NCBI GenBank assembly: GCA_025618425.1
Contig: CM046835.1
Coordinates: 13,837,700 to 13,901,699, forward strand
Length of the DNA stretch: 64,000 nt
Reading direction: 5' to 3'
From: Heliocidaris tuberculata
Taxonomy: Eukaryota; Echinodermata; Echinoidea; Camarodonta; Echinometridae
Below the pieces are notes generated by a model. It was given only the letters and a program-made list of their open reading frames with translations. It was not told the DNA's origin and ran no database searches. Positions 35,217 through 45,899 of this stretch are shown here, in pieces. Position 1 is the first letter of the stretch; every line of letters starts with the position of its first letter. Position numbers and translations under genes: made by a program.

Positions 35217-35951
35217 TCAATCGACCAGTTCCTTTTTTAAATACTTTTTTGCACGTGCATCATGTATTTTGCACATCTATCTTATGTTACATTCTAACAT
35301 CTCACCCACGAACACATCCCCACTGGTATATCAGAGAGTAATCTATCAAACAGCAGTTTGCTTCCAATCGGGTCCTTGATTCTCTCACCAGCATTGCCTG
35401 GGACGACCCCATTGCTTCTTCTTTATACAGTGATTAAGATTGGAAGTAATTGGCGCTAATCGAGCGATTCTTCCTTAATATCCGTCTACACTTGGTAGTA
35501 AGGAGGAGAGAGAAAGAGAGATAAAGAGAGAGAAGGAGGGGTGGTGGGTTGTAGATCGGGCCCAAATAAGAAGGCTACGGACAGAGATCATGGACATTAG
35601 AATTCGTTTACCATGTTTACAGCGAGTAGATATCGGGAATTGGGCAGGACAGACGACTTTTCAGAAAATCTAATGCCTAAAACATTATTTATTTTGAAAA
35701 GAAAATAGACATCTTGACAAAGAAAGGTGAAGGGACTGAAAAAACATGGAAGTTGTTGTTGTTGAAGTGTTGAACTATTTGTTGGTGGCTCATCTTTTCC
35801 CAGTGACGTAAACCAATGATCTAAAGCAAACACCCAAAAAACGCTTCTCGCTTTTTTGTTTTCTTTTGTTTTCCTTTGTTTCTTTGTGACGTGTTTTTCG
35901 TCACTCTCTCTCTCTCTCTCTCTCACACACTCTCCTCTCTCAGCTTTTTTT

Positions 35952-35983
35952 TACCATGGTTGCGCTAGTTTCCATGGAGCTTT
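35952..35983. repeat. Unique-sequence direct repeat, first copy
   Basis: A 32-bp block starting TACCATGGTTGCGCTAG and ending CCATGGAGCTTT is repeated at 36099-36130 with 30 of 32 matches. Both copies lie right after CT-rich tracts (about 35904-35940 and 36050-36090). Neither is simple sequence. Confidence 0.9.
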
Positions 35984-36098
35984 CTCCCCTTTGAGCTTCC
36001 CCTCTTGTTTTCCCATTCTCTTCTTTTATGACGTTTTATTACGCCTCTATCTTTCTCTCTCTTTATCTCTCTCTCTCTCTCCCCTCCTTTCTGATCTC

Positions 36099-36130
36099 TA
36101 CCATGGTTGCGCTGGTATCCATGGAGCTTT
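36099..36130. repeat. Unique-sequence direct repeat, second copy
   Basis: Second copy of the block at 35952-35983, offset 147 bp. It starts TACCATGGTTGCGCTGG and ends CCATGGAGCTTT. The sequence after the two copies is not similar, so this is not a simple tandem duplication of 147 bp. Confidence 0.9.
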
Positions 36131-36268
36131 TGCGTGTTTGTTTGTTGTTGTTTTTTTGCGCTTCACGTTCTTTTTTGTACCTAACTAATACATTTCATCA
36201 TTTCCTGATGAAGGCCTATGGCAAAAAATTCGATTTTTTTTTTTTTCACCGTATACGGACTTTTCATT

Positions 36269-36269
<1 letters not shown>

Positions 36270-36320
<51 letters not shown>
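36270..36320. repeat. (TA)n microsatellite
   Basis: About 50 bp of uninterrupted TA preceded by a T-run at about 36234-36246. Confidence 0.97.
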
Positions 36321-36323
<3 letters not shown>

Positions 36324-36959
36324 GTCTACGCCCACTACTCCAAAAGTGAGCTATGTAAGATTTGATTTCTGTATTAAAATTTACATCACTGACATTGAGA
36401 GTAGACAGACTGGAATATAACACCAGTTAGTCCTAAAATAGTCGTTTTACTACGTTTCCCTCTTATCAGAAAATAAAGTAATAAACACCGTGGGTGTGCA
36501 ATTCTAGCAATGATAAACTATCTTGTGTCACGTGATAATAGCTCTTAGCCAATCACCTGCGTCCATTGATTTCTAACGGCCTCTTAAGCTCCGATAAGTG
36601 TGAGGAAAATACCAAGGTGTTTGAAGCATGTCGTGATGCCTGTACCGTACAAAAAAGACACGTATTGTAATCATAGTGCAGACTTAGATAGAAAAAAAAA
36701 AAACAATTACAGATATAACTATATATTAATATTGCATGCTTTATAAAGGATTAAGATCTTGAATTATTATATTAAAAACGAAAGTTTGTTTTTTTCTGTT
36801 TTACCTCAAACTTGTTTGTTTTATTTTTTCCTGTCCTTTTATTTTGTCTTGTTGTGCTTTTTTTTTCAATAATCTTACCATCTCTTTCATTCCCTTATTT
36901 TGTCTTTAACCATTTTCCCTTCTTTTTTTTATTTAATCTGCTCCGATCTTCTCCGTCAG

Positions 36960-37288
36960 ACAATAGTGAATTGAAATGGTGGGTACTTGGAAAATTTCTT
37001 TGCAGATTTGTAGCTAGGGGAGCACATCATACCAAAGAAGTAACTATGCAAGTTTACGAGCACCTATCAGCAAAGTCGCCACATGAAGATAGGCTCCTTA
37101 TTTCAACGCTCCCAGCAATCACAGGCATTAACCAAAATGTCATATATCAATCACCACCCAATCCACTTCTGCTTCATAAGCTATTGATTCCTTCATTGGA
37201 ATGCAAAATATTCAGGGCACATCATTTCTCCCTCTCAACAATTATGGCTACCGTCAGAATAAAAGTAATTACGGACGTCTTAAGATAA
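36960..37288 (+). other. Unassigned open frame after an acceptor-like site
   Basis: The plus strand is open for about 110 codons from an AG preceded by a pyrimidine-rich stretch (36958-36959) to the TAA at 37286-37288. It reads as a mixed-composition sequence (starting DNSELKWWVLGKF), not simple repeat. No domain was recognised, no downstream partner exon was found, and the upstream frame is poly-T translation. It could be a terminal exon of an unknown gene or a chance frame in a large window. Confidence 0.15.
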
Positions 37289-37289
37289 T

Positions 37290-39400
37290 CTCTGTAATCA
37301 GACCGAGAACTAGAATGTCATTCGTCTTCTTTTTCTTTTTTTCTTTGCAAATGAGTTAGACTTACGGTAAATCACACACGCAGACGCCACGTCAACGGTT
37401 TATTGGCGCCATAAAACTCTGCATTTCAGACCATACAGATTAATGAGTCTATGGGACTACAGTGACAATTTTTTGATTTATTTTTGAAAGTTTATCCATT
37501 TAAGGATTATTATCCTAACTTGTTTTGCAAAATATCAAGATAACGATTTCTGAAAATAATGGCACCTGTGAACGGAACCAATAATTCATTCCGTCCAGTA
37601 CTTATTAGAATAAAATGAGAAAGTGTGCTTTAGTTAAACCCAAATTATTTAATTCTACCCCGTTATTTAGCGAGGTCAATAACCGTATAATATAGGCCTA
37701 TTTAGCTTCAGCGGCAATGTACCCTTTTTTTTTTTTTTTTTTTTTTTTAGGTCAATTTAGGATACAATTAACCGATAGCTTGACTGATTTAACTGTCTAA
37801 AAGAATTGACCCTCCATTCGATTTCCACTTGGTCAAGTTATACCTGGCCCAACTGAAATGCTACATATGCGCAGAGTGATCATTTTGGATCCCCTATCGC
37901 ACTTTAGCTTGTCCCTTTTAATCACTGATATTACAATATACCAGTGAATTAACAATGTCAGCTTCTTGAGAAAAAAAAATCCTATATAAGCATTACGATT
38001 GCTGGTCGTATAGGCTTCTGGAATACAATGAATATCGGAACAGATTTTTTTTTAAATAGAGTGAAGTTCAATACAATGCTTTTGTGTTCAGTTTCGCGAA
38101 TTTTTCGCGTGTGTGTGATTATTGATGTCAGGAAATGGAACTAAGATTGTATTATCGTGTTCGGTCATTGTAAATCGCACATGACCTACTAGAATTTAAT
38201 CTGCATATAAAATCCCTGTTATTCATCGGTTGGTTGGTTTTATTTTCCGTATAAAAAGATCATCAGTACACACTTATAAATATTCATGTACAAGAATAAA
38301 AAAGTCAAGCATTAAATCAAGAATTAACAACAACAAAATAACGGCTGGAAAGCTCTATTCAGAGCCATTAACTGAAGGGCTCTGTTCTTCCTAGAGGTCC
38401 AGATACGTTTCGGTATATGATACGTTTCGGTATATGATACGTTTCTTATACCCTTTTGAATGTACATTATGTCCATCCTGAACAAACATTGTTAAGTTAG
38501 GATAGTTATGTGAAATAATGTGATCTTGATACATTCAGCCTGTTTCATGAATTTCTATCCATGGCCATCCACCCTGAAATCCATCATAATCCACTTGAAG
38601 CGGGTCAAGACACCTGAAACGACAAGGCGATACGATTTACGTCACTCGCTATTGTATTCAACACTATTGCCAAAGGTCACGTGATCTGAAAAGTTTCAAT
38701 ATCTCGGACGTTGCATTAGAGTGTCTACTGAAAATAAAATATTTATATGAAAAGTAACATCTCAGCAAGCCTGATATTATACACTCGTCCAGGTCGCATA
38801 AAATAATACCAATACTAAGCATAAAACAAAAAGAATTTTAAAAAATGGTCTTAATTTGACTGTGCTTTTCTATTAAGTGTCGCTTGACGTCTGTATTCCT
38901 TGTTCTGGAAGGTATACGGTTTCCACAGTTGCCTGTGTTTGGCCGATAACCTTTGTAGTAACTTAAAAATAATTTTCCACAAACCAGATCCGATTTTCAT
39001 ATTCATATTCCGCTGATCTTGACTCGTTATTCCTCATTACGAACATCCTTATTCCTTGTTTTGAATTTCAGTCATAACCCTCAGCAGCTCCAGCATTTCC
39101 GCTTTATCATTTTTATATTTTCATTCTCGTCATGGCAGCTTTATCATTTTTTTATTGGGTGGAGTCCTCGGTTAAATGGCATAAATTCTTGTTTGGATTC
39201 GGGGCTTATGGAAGAAGGTAAAGGCACTTAGCATCACGGGGTAGATATGGAAATGTCCGAGATATATAACGTGGAGTCATGAGAAATCTCTCAACATTCA
39301 TCAGGAATGCATTTCGTCATCAATGACTGGAAATCAGTCGTAGAAGGTTATTGGTTAGGATGATCCCCCAAGAAGCTCGAATTTAGGGGACGTCTGCACT
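37290..39400. other. Gene-poor stretch with minor repeats
   Basis: No gene was recognised. A T-run lies at about 37722-37749. A near-palindromic TTTATTGGCGCCATAAAA at 37399-37416 lies in a non-repetitive patch. Antisense retroposon-tail-like sequence begins at about 38226 (TTGGTTGGTTTTATTT). A 17-bp tandem repeat lies at 38402-38445. Confidence 0.45.
38402..38445. repeat. Tandem repeat, 17-bp unit, 2.6 copies
   Basis: The unit GATACGTTTCGGTATAT occurs twice in full and once as GATACGTTTC. Confidence 0.95.
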
Positions 39401-39589
39401 ACTTCTTATTTCACATTCTCTCTTTCTATTTATGTCTTTTTCCCCCCTTTTCTCTCTTTTCCCTTCTTTCTTTTTTGTGTTATATTGTTCTAAATCACTA
39501 TGTGCGAGTAATTTCTTCTTTTTTTTCCTCCTTGTTTTCTTCATCTTCGTCTCCTGCCTTTTTCTTCCCCTTAAAAAGGAGTGAGAGAT

Positions 39590-39659
39590 GGGGAGACGAA
39601 GAAAGGGGGACAGAGAGAGGGGGCAGAGAGGAAGAGAGTGAAGGAGAGTGAAAGAGACA

Positions 39660-39698
<39 letters not shown>

Positions 39699-39735
39699 CA
39701 GGGGGAATGGACAGGGAGAAAGAAGGAGAGAGGAG
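39590..39735. repeat. GA-rich microsatellite
   Basis: Imperfect GA/GGGA repeats with an uninterrupted (GA)n core at about 39663-39694. Frames on both strands are repeat translation. Confidence 0.92.
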
Positions 39736-39739
39736 AGCT

Positions 39740-41870
39740 CGGTGTGATCATGTTTATGTTTGTATTGACTTCAAGATTTAGTGCAAACACACTAGCCAGC
39801 AAATTGTTCATTGTTCAATGTTCGGCAATGCGGACTTACTTTCATTTTGAAATATTTCAACTAAGCCTGTCATAATGTGAACCCCATTTTCTCGTTATTG
39901 GTACTTCGGTTTTGGTCCGAGGTATGTTAGCTCAAATTCAATATGTTTTGAATAACATCTTCGTCTTATACTGTATAAATGTAGGCTGTGCTATCATGGA
40001 TGGACTCCTTCTATAATATATAATATCAAATTACAATGTCAAAAAAAAAAAAAAGAGTTGATAAAATAAAAATCAGAAGAACTTTTCTTCAGCTCATCTC
40101 CCTCTCTGTATTAGATTTGATTAGGAAAGATAAATGCAAATGTTTCAGTTAAGGATGATAATAATCTGTCTGCCAGTGACCTCTGATTTTTTTGTTTGCC
40201 TTTTATGAACCTTTTAACTCGTTTGTAATCTAGAAAGTATATAATCAAGGAGTTATCACAGATTTCCTGCTTTCACGGGGTTTTATAAGCTGTTCTTCTT
40301 CACATCCTATATGAATTTTTTAGGCTCGTATTCATGTCTGATAAGAATAAGTACAGACACAAAAATGGATGTTCAGAAAGATACGACAATGATATTGAAT
40401 GTGAGATAAGGGCATAGCGAAATGGAGAGAGAGAAAGGGAGAATTACCACAAAGAGAGAGAGAGATGGGGAAGAAATGGCGAGAGTGAGAAATAGAGATA
40501 GGGAGACAGTGAAGCAGAAAGGAGAAAGAGAAAGAGCAAACAGTTGAAAGATGTTTTTAGATGTTATCCCATGTGAATTGCTGAATAAGTAACTGATATT
40601 CTACACATGATCTACATGAATCTTCTCTTCAATTTTCGTGGCTGTAGAACATTTTTTTGAAAACCGGTGTTTTTGTTTCGCCGAAATGAGATGGAGCTGA
40701 GATTCCAACCTTGCTTCAATCTCGATATTGAAGAAAAATAAAGCAGATATAGGAGTTTATCGGAAATCGGTTCGTGTGGAATTGAATTGAAATGTAAGCA
40801 GCGAAACAAAATAATTTTCCAGTTCATCTTTCCATGTTTCTGGGAAGTGACGAAACTAAATTCGTTTGACTAGGAATTCAAACAATGTATCAAACTCCAA
40901 AACAAAAGAAAACATAAAGGAAGAATATAGCGGAGACAAAACGGTTTAATCTTAAATCTGACTTTAAGGTATTCCCCAGCATTGATTGACAAACCTAATT
41001 TATTCATGTTAACATTTATACTGCAAGATGGATTCAGGGTTTTAATATGCTTCTGATAAGGTGGTGTATACCACACAATGAATTAAAAAATATTTCATAC
41101 CGTACAGCTGATTATTAAAGACATTGGCAATATATGCATAAGTTTATTTTTACAGATATTTATTTCTCAGGTTTTAAATGAGAATTCACCTTTTTTGCAT
41201 GCAATTTGAACATAGGCATTTATCTTTTTAGGACTGTGCAGGTATACATATTCTTTCAGATAACTGAACCAGTGTGCATTTTCCCCCTTTTTACAGACAT
41301 TAATATATCTTGTTCAGATCGCTAAACATGAGATTACAAACAGGATCGAGAGACAAACACGAATAAAAAAAAATTTTTTTTAAAGGAAATGGGGAGGAAC
41401 AGTGATACTATGACTAGCATGACATAATTTTTTTTTTTTAATTTGACGGTTTTTAGCTAGACAAACGATCATAAAAGACAGAAAAGTATTTCCTCAAAAT
41501 TACAATATCTTTCTTACTTTTATTCTTTAAAATGGACATGTTTGAAACATCCTTATTATCTACATTCAAAACAAGATTTAGAGAAGTGCAGCATCAGTTT
41601 TGAAATGACTCTGTATTGAAAATCACTAGGCAAGGAGCAATGTCTACCTAATTGCTAACTGGGTCGTGTAAAAGACCGGGAAAAAATTTCGGCAGATCTG
41701 AAGCGGAGAGAGAATGAACAGACGGCATGTGTATGCGTGTGACATGACAACTTAATAACCACTTGTGCACTAGCTTTACCTGGACATTGTTGTCTGCAAA
41801 TGAGAGAGAAGGCTGTAAACCGAAAGTACCACGACCGCATTGTCATCTCTCCGTCTGTCTGTCTTTTTCT
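39740..41870. other. AT-rich spacer, nothing recognised
   Basis: GA-rich imperfect repeats at about 40422-40535 are the only notable structure. No coding motif was recognised in the minus-strand frames 40612-40827 and 40870-41076. Confidence 0.5.
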
Positions 41871-41887
41871 CTATTTCTCTTCCTTCC

Positions 41888-41929
<42 letters not shown>

Positions 41930-42000
41930 TCTCTCACTGTCTCCCTTCTCCTTCTCTCTTCTTCCCCTCTCTCTGTGTCTCTCTCCATCTGTCTAAACTA
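41850..42000. repeat. CT-rich microsatellite
   Basis: (CT)n core at about 41892-41925 with CTGT and CTTC variants on both sides. Overlapping frames on both strands are not genes. Confidence 0.92.
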
Positions 42001-42214
42001 CTCCCTTTATCTCTCGCCATCAGCACTTCTTAATCTCATTCTCTTTTTCTCCATTACTTACTGCCAGAATAGTCAGAATATGTCTCTCAATATTTATGTC
42101 AAGTATTTTTTGAGGGCTATATCTTCTTTATCTAAAAAAAAAAAAAAACAACCATTCCACATCACCACATCTAAGAGACTGTTGACCGCTACAGTTTGAA
42201 CATTATCACTACTT

Positions 42215-42500
42215 TGTGCATCCATCTTGTACCATAAATGGCCGTTTGACGCTCGATGGGTTAATGGAATTAGGCACGCAGCCCACTAATGGAATAGTTA
42301 AAGGGGACATATCGCAATCCTCCGCATACGTCAAAACCAAACGTAATTGCGGTATTTGACATCGGGCAAGCTCTGGCTAGGATCTCTCCCCGCATCTCTG
42401 TGCATCTTTCATGCAAATCATCCCTTGCTTCCAGCTCATTTTTGAAGACCAGGTTCCCAATTGTGATCGATCATGGTGATCGTTCATTTAACTTGAGACA
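42215..42500. other. Candidate conserved noncoding element with clustered homeodomain- and POU-like sites
   Basis: A non-repetitive patch of balanced composition in AT-rich spacer. It holds two identical TAATGGAAT motifs 25 bp apart (42262-42270, 42287-42295), a TAATTG-type core near 42350, a consensus octamer ATGCAAAT (42411-42418), and a GATCGATCATGGTGATCG cluster near 42463-42482. No long open frame was recognised. Enhancer function is an inference from site clustering only. Confidence 0.3.
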
Positions 42501-43639
42501 ACCTGTCAAGTCAAGAGAGAATTAGTCAGGAAGCATGAAATCTCTTTATTTTTGTTTGTGCTGTATGGAGATGGCATATGCTGAAACAATCTCCATTTTC
42601 ATATTTTGTCTGAATATAATATTTTTTTATTGAAAGAAATTATTGTATAATATTGCATTTTCCATCCGCAAAGGCGTAAATTATTTTTCGAAAAAATAAG
42701 AGTAATTCTTCATTTTTAAAGTTTAGTTCTCGGACATAAACTAAAAAAGAAATGCCTGACTTATGGTTAACGTTTAGTCATGTATGTTATCATGAAAAAT
42801 TAATGTTGTGTAATAGATTTTTTTTAATGGACATGGACAGGCGTTTGGTATAGCGAACTTTATAAGGGTTGTCTTCTACACGCACACCATATAAACTTTC
42901 AACTGATTTTTGATTTGCTATTAGACCGTGAAGGAAAAAACACACATTCACCGATTCCACGAACTTGATCAACATTCTATGTACAAACTTTCTGCGACAC
43001 GTCCTTACAGATGAAACTTTTATATTTGCCACGCGAGTAAGTGCTTTACTAATGTAATTGCAAGGACATGGCTACCTACAAAATCCACCACCCCACTCGG
43101 TCAATATTAGCCTGTATTATCATTCCTCTGTCCCATCTGACTTTGTTTCGCCAGGAAAGTTTGAAAAGGAAATCTGCAAAGCATCTCGATGTGTCCAGGT
43201 CTTGTTTTGATTCGCCCCATCGAATCGGAGTAGATGGACGAGCTTTATTGTTGCAAGGGTAAAAGTATTGAGTGATCCCGCTCTTGTTATGATGATATTG
43301 GGCAGGGGATCTGATTTAATTCGTATTTAGAGAGGAGGGAAGAAAGAGATATATCGCACTTTCTTGTTTCGTATGAACCCCTGTTGTTCACGGCTTCCTT
43401 TTTTCCGATCTTTTATCACGGTGTGCTTTATTTCATCTGATTATTTCCTTTTCTTATTGATTTGGAACATGCTTTGCTCAGACCCACTGGATTGAATGCT
43501 GTCTTGAAGTTATTATTGAACAAATGGTTTAGACTCATGCCTATAATGGCAGCTTATGAGACTAATATTACAATTTGATTTATCATATTTTACTCTTATT
43601 AATTCTAGCTTACATCTATCTTACCCCTTTTGATTAATT

Positions 43640-44935
43640 AAAAGTTTATATCTACTTCAAGCGACTGTAGACCAGTAAGTTTATATCTATCTCAGACCAC
43701 TGTAGACTAGTAAGTTTATATCCGTAGACAACTGTACACTAGGAAGCATTATATCTTCCGTAGACTAATAAGTTTAAATCTACCTCACACCACTGTAGAC
43801 AAGTAAGTTTTCTGCTTCAAGCGACTGTAGACTAGTAAGTTTATATCTATTTCATACCACTGTAGACTAGTAATTTTTTATCTACCTCAGACCATTGTAC
43901 ATTAGTAAGTTTGTATCTTCCGTAGACAACCGTACACTATAGTAAGTTTATATATCTACCTCAGACCATTGTAGACTAGTAAGTTTATATCTACCTCAGA
44001 CCACTGTAGACTAGTAAGTTTATATCTTCCTTTAATAGACAATTGTACACCAGTAAGTCTATGTCTTCCTTAGACAGCTGTACACTAGTAAGTTTATATC
44101 TTCCGTAGACTGTACACCAGTAAGTTTATACATCCCCGAGACTGCTGTACACTGGTGTGTATATATCATCCCTAGACGACTGTACCCAGAAAGTTCAAAT
44201 CTTCCTGAGCTTAGTGTGCAATGGTAAGTTTTTATCTTCTTCCCGATAAAACTGTACATATTGTATATTCGTAGGTTTACCCCTCCCTTAGACCACTGTA
44301 TACTAGAGTAAGTTTATATCCACCTTAGAACACTAAATACTAGTAAGTTTATATCTTACGCAGACCATTGTATTAGTTAGATTATTATCTACCTTATAAT
44401 GTACACCATAGTAAGTTATGTCTTTCTTAGAGAACGGTACACTAGCAACTTTATATCCTTAGATCACTGGACCCTAGTAAGTCTATACCTCCCTTAGACC
44501 ACTGTAAACTACAGTAAATTTATATCCACCTCAGAACACTGAATACTAGTAAGTTTATATCGTACTTAGACCACTGTATTAGTTAGATTATTATCTACCT
44601 TATATTGTACACCATAAAAAGTTTATATCTTTCTAAGAGAACGGTACAGTAGTAACTTTATATCTACCTTAGATCACTGAACCCGAGTAAATCTATACCT
44701 CCCTTAGACCACTGTCAACTATAGTAAGTTTATATCCACCCTCAGAACACTGAAGACTAGTAAGTTTATATCTATACCTTAGACCACTGCAAATTATACT
44801 AAGTTCATATTTACCTTGGCCCGCTGTTAATAATATGTTTATATCAGCCGAAGACAACTCTAAAGACCACTGTATACTTGCAAAATTATATTTATTCATA
44901 ACCTTTGAGCACAAGTGAACAGATATCTAACGTAA
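43640..44935. repeat. Degenerate minisatellite array, ~35-bp unit, with ~208-bp higher-order repeats
   Basis: The basic unit is about 35 bp, approximately AGTAAGTTTATATCTACC followed by TCAGACCACTGTAGACT, in about 35 diverged copies. From about 44280 the units are organised in a higher-order block: CCTCCCTTA recurs at 44282, 44489 and 44699 (spacing 207 and 210), with neighbouring marker units such as TATTAGTTAGATTATTATC and AGAGAACGGTACA recurring in step. Minus-strand frames here (44059-44259, 44693-44914) are translations of the repeat. Confidence 0.95.
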
Positions 44936-45554
44936 AGTTTTGTAAAATAGTATTCTGTTTTCAGTATTATACCACCGTACATTCTACTGAATCAAGAACT
45001 ATCATAGTTCCCTTATAATCTGCACACTTGCAAGTTAATATTTACCTGTAACGAATCCACAATAAATTCCAATAATGCAGCCCACATCGCCTTCAAGTGG
45101 AAAACTATGCAACGTTATTCCTTTTTAGGAGAACAACGCCTTATGAATATTGACGGAGAGCAAATATTGAGTTGATAGAGCTGGTTATAATTTGAAATAA
45201 TATCATGCTTGGTTATTCAAAATACACCCCTCCTCTGCCAAAGTAGCATAATAATATTTTGTTTCCCCTCATCAAAAAGAAATCATAAGAGTTAATTGGA
45301 TTAGTTAATTCTAAACTTATTTCCTCCTTGATCATTGAGAAAAGGTTTTCAACAGGATGAAATAGTTATAGATATACTATTACCAATCTTAAATTTTGAC
45401 ATCACTGTATTGAATTTGCAGATGGTGTAATCATTTGTTTCTTATTTAGATATAAATTTAGAAAAGAATGCGATATGCCTTCATTATATTCTAAGTCACA
45501 CCGGTATCTTCTTCTGCTTCCTTAATTGTTGTGTAATTCATTTGCTTCTGCTAC

Positions 45555-45604
45555 TACTAGTACAACTACTACTACTGCTGCTGTTACTACTATTACTACT
45601 ACTT

Positions 45605-45639
<35 letters not shown>

Positions 45640-45865
45640 GCTAATAATAATAATAATGATAATAATATTGATGATGATAATAATAATGCTAATATTACTA
45701 ATGATGATAGCAGTAATGATGATAATATCAATAGTAATAACAATAATGATAATAATTATAATAATAATAATAATAATGATAAAAATAATAATAATAATAA
45801 TAACAATAACAGTAATACTAATGATAGTAATTGTAATAATAATAATAATAATAATAATATATACT
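45555..45865. repeat. Compound trinucleotide tract (ACT)n to (AAT)n
   Basis: About 90 bp of ACT/TAC repeats (to about 45637) change abruptly to about 220 bp of AAT-type repeats with GAT, AAC and AGT variants. All phases stay in register with a 3-base period, giving open frames of poly-T/N and poly-L/I that are not genes. Confidence 0.95.
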
Positions 45866-45899
45866 AACGAAAGTGATAGGTAAAAATAGTTATAATAAA

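Noticed and set aside
43640..44935. CRISPR-like repeat array
   Set aside because: Units are contiguous and diverged, with no conserved repeats separated by unique spacers; the context is eukaryotic.
45526..45883. Overlapping poly-T/N and poly-L/I frames
   Set aside because: Three phases of a compound trinucleotide repeat.
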